DNA from: Methylococcaceae bacterium | Lineage (GTDB): Bacteria > Pseudomonadota > Gammaproteobacteria > Methylococcales > Methylomonadaceae | Assembly (NCBI GenBank): GCA_029937975.1 | Contig: JAPYOW010000019.1 | Span: 1 to 33,124 of the forward strand | Length of the DNA stretch: 33,124 nucleotides | Reading direction: 5' to 3' | Shown: positions 30,337 to 33,124 of the stretch, one piece after another | How positions within the stretch are numbered: position 1 is the stretch's first letter | How the letters are laid out: the number at the start of each line of letters is the position of its first letter | The notes under the pieces: model-generated | Seen by the model: the letters and a program-made list of their open reading frames with translations, nothing else | Databases searched by the model: none | What the model was told of the DNA's origin: nothing | Position numbers and translations under genes: made by a program

Positions 30337-31547
30337 TGCAATATGACTATGATATTTTAATTGTAGGGGGCGGACTGGCTGGCAACAGTCTGGCGCTGGC
30401 CTTAAAAGACGCAGGATTGCGAATTGCATTGGTGGAAGCGAGTAGTAAAGAACAAAGACAGCATTCGCCGGCTGGCGACAGAGCGTTGGCTTTATCGGCA
30501 GGGACAATAAAATTGTTACAGGCGCTGGGTGCCTGGGAGGGAATCAAAGATCAGGCCACTGCGATTGAAAACATTCACATCTCAGATCAGGGACATTTCG
30601 GTAAGGCGCGTTTATCGGCTAAAAAAGAGCAGGTGGATGCACTGGGTTACGTGATCAGTGCCAGAAATATTGAAGCACATCTGGCCGGGTTGGTGGAGCA
30701 AACAGCGATAAAACAGATTTGTCCAGGACGCGTTATCGGGCTCATCTCTGATCGGGATGCTGTGCATGTGAGTTTAAAAGTCAACGATCAAGCCATCAGT
30801 TTATCGGTCAGATTAGTGATTGGTGCCGATGGCGGGCAATCGTCCGTGCGTCGTTTATTAGAGATTCCACAACAGGTCACAGAATATGGTCAAACGGCTT
30901 TGATCACCACTGTTAAAACTACATTGCCGCATAATAATACGGCATTTGAACGGTTTACCGAATCCGGGCCTCTGGCTGTGCTACCGGTCAATGCTGAAGA
31001 ATGTTCGATTGTCTGGACTCGCGATCAAGAAGATGCCGCAGACTTAATGTCCAGTAGTGAGGCTGTGTTTCTCGAACAGTTACAGCAATGTTTTGGGTAT
31101 GCATTAGGAGCCTTGTCATTATCTGCACCTCGTCGTGCATTTCCCTTGAGTCTTGTTCGGGCAGATAGCATGGTATCAGGCAGAACGGTGATTATTGGCA
31201 ATGCAGTACATCAGCTTCATCCTGTGGCCGGGCAAGGTTTTAATCTGGGTATTAGGGATGTTGTGCAGCTTGCCGAAATGTTATTAGAACAACAGCAAAA
31301 AAAGGCCGATATAGGAGGCGCAGATTTTTTGCAGCGCTATGCGGAGACCCGAGAAAAAGACCACGACCTGACTATCAACTTTACCGATGGACTGGTCAAA
31401 ATATTTTCTACAGACTGGTTGCCTCTCGCGGCAGCCCGAAGTATCAGCCTGGCCGTGTTGGATCATATGCCTGTGGCTAAATCGCTGTTGGCTAAACATG
31501 CCATGGGTTTAGCTGGACGGTTGCCAAGAATTGGACGGAGACGATGA
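30336..31547 (+). CDS. ubiH: 2-octaprenyl-6-methoxyphenol hydroxylase
   Basis: ILIVGGGLAGNSLALAL FAD-binding N-terminus, GADGGQSSVRR, IIGNAVHQLHPVAGQGFNLGIRD; follows pepP. Confidence 0.92.
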   Translation: MQYDYDILIVGGGLAGNSLALALKDAGLRIALVEASSKEQRQHSPAGDRALALSAGTIKLLQALGAWEGIKDQATAIENIHISDQGHFGKARLSAKKEQVDALGYVISARNIEAHLAGLVEQTAIKQICPGRVIGLISDRDAVHVSLKVNDQAISLSVRLVIGADGGQSSVRRLLEIPQQVTEYGQTALITTVKTTLPHNNTAFERFTESGPLAVLPVNAEECSIVWTRDQEDAADLMSSSEAVFLEQLQQCFGYALGALSLSAPRRAFPLSLVRADSMVSGRTVIIGNAVHQLHPVAGQGFNLGIRDVVQLAEMLLEQQQKKADIGGADFLQRYAETREKDHDLTINFTDGLVKIFSTDWLPLAAARSISLAVLDHMPVAKSLLAKHAMGLAGRLPRIGRRR

Positions 31548-32782
31548 GTACGCAAGCGCAAGACCAAAAAAGGTTTGAGGTGATTATTGTCGGCGGTGGT
31601 TTAGTCGGTGCAACGGCAGCATGTGCTCTGGCACAGGGCGGCGTTCAAGTGGCTTTATTGGATATGTCAGCACCACCAAGGCAATGGCCCGTTGATTCAG
31701 TCGATCTTCGTGTGTCTGCTTTGACCAAGGCCTCCGAGAATATTTTGCAAACGCTGGGGGTCTGGCCTGGCATGCTTGAACGGGGTATCAGTCCTTATAA
31801 AGATATGAGAGTCTGGGATGCCAAAGCAGATGGCGAATTACATTTTGACTGTGCGGATACCATATTTAATGAGCTGGGACATATTGTTGAAAACCGGGTT
31901 ACGGTGGCGGCTTTATGGGACAAGTTAGAAACATTGCCGACTGTCACGTGTGTGACAGATGCCAAGGTTTCACACCTGTCATTATTGCCAAATGGGCGAA
32001 GGCTGTTGCTAGCAGATGGACGTCAATTGGATGCCGATTTAGTGATCGCTGCAGATGGGCGCGATTCTTCTTTACGTGCGATGGCGGGCATTGAGGTCAC
32101 AGGTTGGCCTTATAAACAGGATGGCCTGGTGGCAACCATTAGCACCGAGAACAGTCATCAAATGACCGCATGGCAACGGTTTCTGGATGAAGGTCCTTTA
32201 GCCTTTTTGCCCTTGAGAAACGGACAGTGTTCGATAGTCTGGACGTTGTCACCAGAAACAGCCCAGTCTTATTTGCAACTCAGCGATCAAGACTTTTTAC
32301 AAAAATTAGAACAGGCCTCCGCAGGGATTTTAGGGGGTATGCTGGCAACCAGCGCCAGAGCGGCATTTCCTTTGCGTTTTCAATATGCCAATCAATATAC
32401 TGAGAGTCAGTTTGCGTTAATTGGCGATGCAGCTCATGCCATGCATCCACTGGCAGGGCAAGGTGCTAATGCAGGGCTATTGGATGCGGCAGCCCTGGCT
32501 GAACTGGTGATAAAAACCAAGCGTGCCGGTAGACCGTTGGCGAGTAAAAAATATTTACGGCAATATGAACGCTGGCGAAAAGGCGATAATTTACTGATGA
32601 TGACTAGTATGGATGCCATTAATAAAACATTTGCTACGCATGCGTTACCTTGGGTTTCCCTGCGTTCGACAGGAATGAACCTGATTAACAGAACGTCGCC
32701 TATTAAAGCATTATTTAATAATCATGCCATGGGTTTAAGAGATGATTTACCGAAATTGGCGAAAAAACAGGTTTGTTGGTAA
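31544..32782 (+). CDS. ubiI: UbiH/UbiF/VisC-type FAD-dependent ubiquinone hydroxylase (UbiI-like)
   Basis: VIIVGGGLVGATAACALAQGG, AADGRDSSLR, LIGDAAHAMHPLAGQGANAGLLDA; second hydroxylase after ubiH, as in the pepP-ubiH-visC order. Confidence 0.85.
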   Translation: MSTQAQDQKRFEVIIVGGGLVGATAACALAQGGVQVALLDMSAPPRQWPVDSVDLRVSALTKASENILQTLGVWPGMLERGISPYKDMRVWDAKADGELHFDCADTIFNELGHIVENRVTVAALWDKLETLPTVTCVTDAKVSHLSLLPNGRRLLLADGRQLDADLVIAADGRDSSLRAMAGIEVTGWPYKQDGLVATISTENSHQMTAWQRFLDEGPLAFLPLRNGQCSIVWTLSPETAQSYLQLSDQDFLQKLEQASAGILGGMLATSARAAFPLRFQYANQYTESQFALIGDAAHAMHPLAGQGANAGLLDAAALAELVIKTKRAGRPLASKKYLRQYERWRKGDNLLMMTSMDAINKTFATHALPWVSLRSTGMNLINRTSPIKALFNNHAMGLRDDLPKLAKKQVCW

Positions 32783-32810
32783 CCCCGGATGACTGATGGG
32801 GTGGATTTTT
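32782..32810 (+). terminator. Weak candidate intrinsic terminator after the ubi operon
   Basis: ACCCC (32782-32786) and GGGGT (32798-32802) followed by GGATTTTT; short stem with an 11-nt loop. Confidence 0.35.
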
Positions 32811-32937
32811 CTGGTTGTTATCAATGGTTTGTTTTATACTGCCAGACTCGAATCTTGTTGGGTGCAGCGTAGGAAAAGGAATGACCTGTTGAATCCTGAT
32901 GTGTTTTTGTTAAGCAGTGATAAATGAGGAAATGTAA

Positions 32938-33124
32938 TGTATGAAATAATATTTATTTTGATCATTTTGTATGGCGCTTATGTGATTAAAAAGAGTTGTA
33001 ATGAAAAAAGAGCAACGGGGCTGGATTTTTTGCTTTCGTCTGAAGACGAAGTGAGTGGAACGACAGAAACTTCTGTTGCTGTTCAGCAATCTGTGCCAGT
33101 TACAGCAGTAGTGGAGCCTGTGGC
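32938..33124 (+). CDS. Truncated ORF at window edge: small protein with N-terminal hydrophobic segment
   Basis: Open frame MYEIIFILIILYGAYVIKKSCNEKRATGLDFLLSSEDEVSGTTETSVAVQQSVPVTAVVEPV running off the end; GAGG upstream of the ATG. Confidence 0.55.

Noticed and set aside
1-33124. CRISPR arrays, tRNA genes, insertion sequences, toxin-antitoxin or defence islands
   Set aside because: No spaced direct-repeat arrays, no cloverleaf-like tRNA sequence, no transposase frames and no defence-type proteins were recognised on either strand by eye.

Overview
This 33 kb window looks like ordinary gammaproteobacterial core chromosome, possibly from a methanotroph-like lineage (low-certainty inference). 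Positions 238-18920 hold a complete, canonically ordered dcw cluster: mraZ-rsmH-ftsL-ftsI-murE-murF-mraY-murD-ftsW-murG-murC-murB-ddl-ftsQ-ftsA-ftsZ-lpxC. It is followed by a dciA-like (DUF721) gene and a small TusB/DsrH-like gene on the minus strand, then a YqhA-family membrane protein, a glutaredoxin-like protein and class II fumarase. Next is a minus-strand block: lipoprotein, plsC-type acyltransferase, gmhB, glyS, glyQ, 6S RNA, zapA and a ZapB-like coiled coil. A divergent plus-strand operon follows (UPF0149/ygfB-pepP-ubiH-ubiI-like), and a truncated ORF lies at the right edge. I see no CRISPR array, tRNA, rRNA, intact mobile element or defence system, and no clear new multi-gene system. 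The points most worth a second look are in non-coding DNA: a 10-bp-phased repeat array just downstream of a good sigma70 promoter ahead of mraZ (candidate MraZ operator); an unusual ~344-bp gap between ftsL and ftsI; a well-supported 6S RNA absent from the ORF track; and a possible small plus-strand transcription unit with an intrinsic-terminator-like hairpin between glyQ and the 6S gene.
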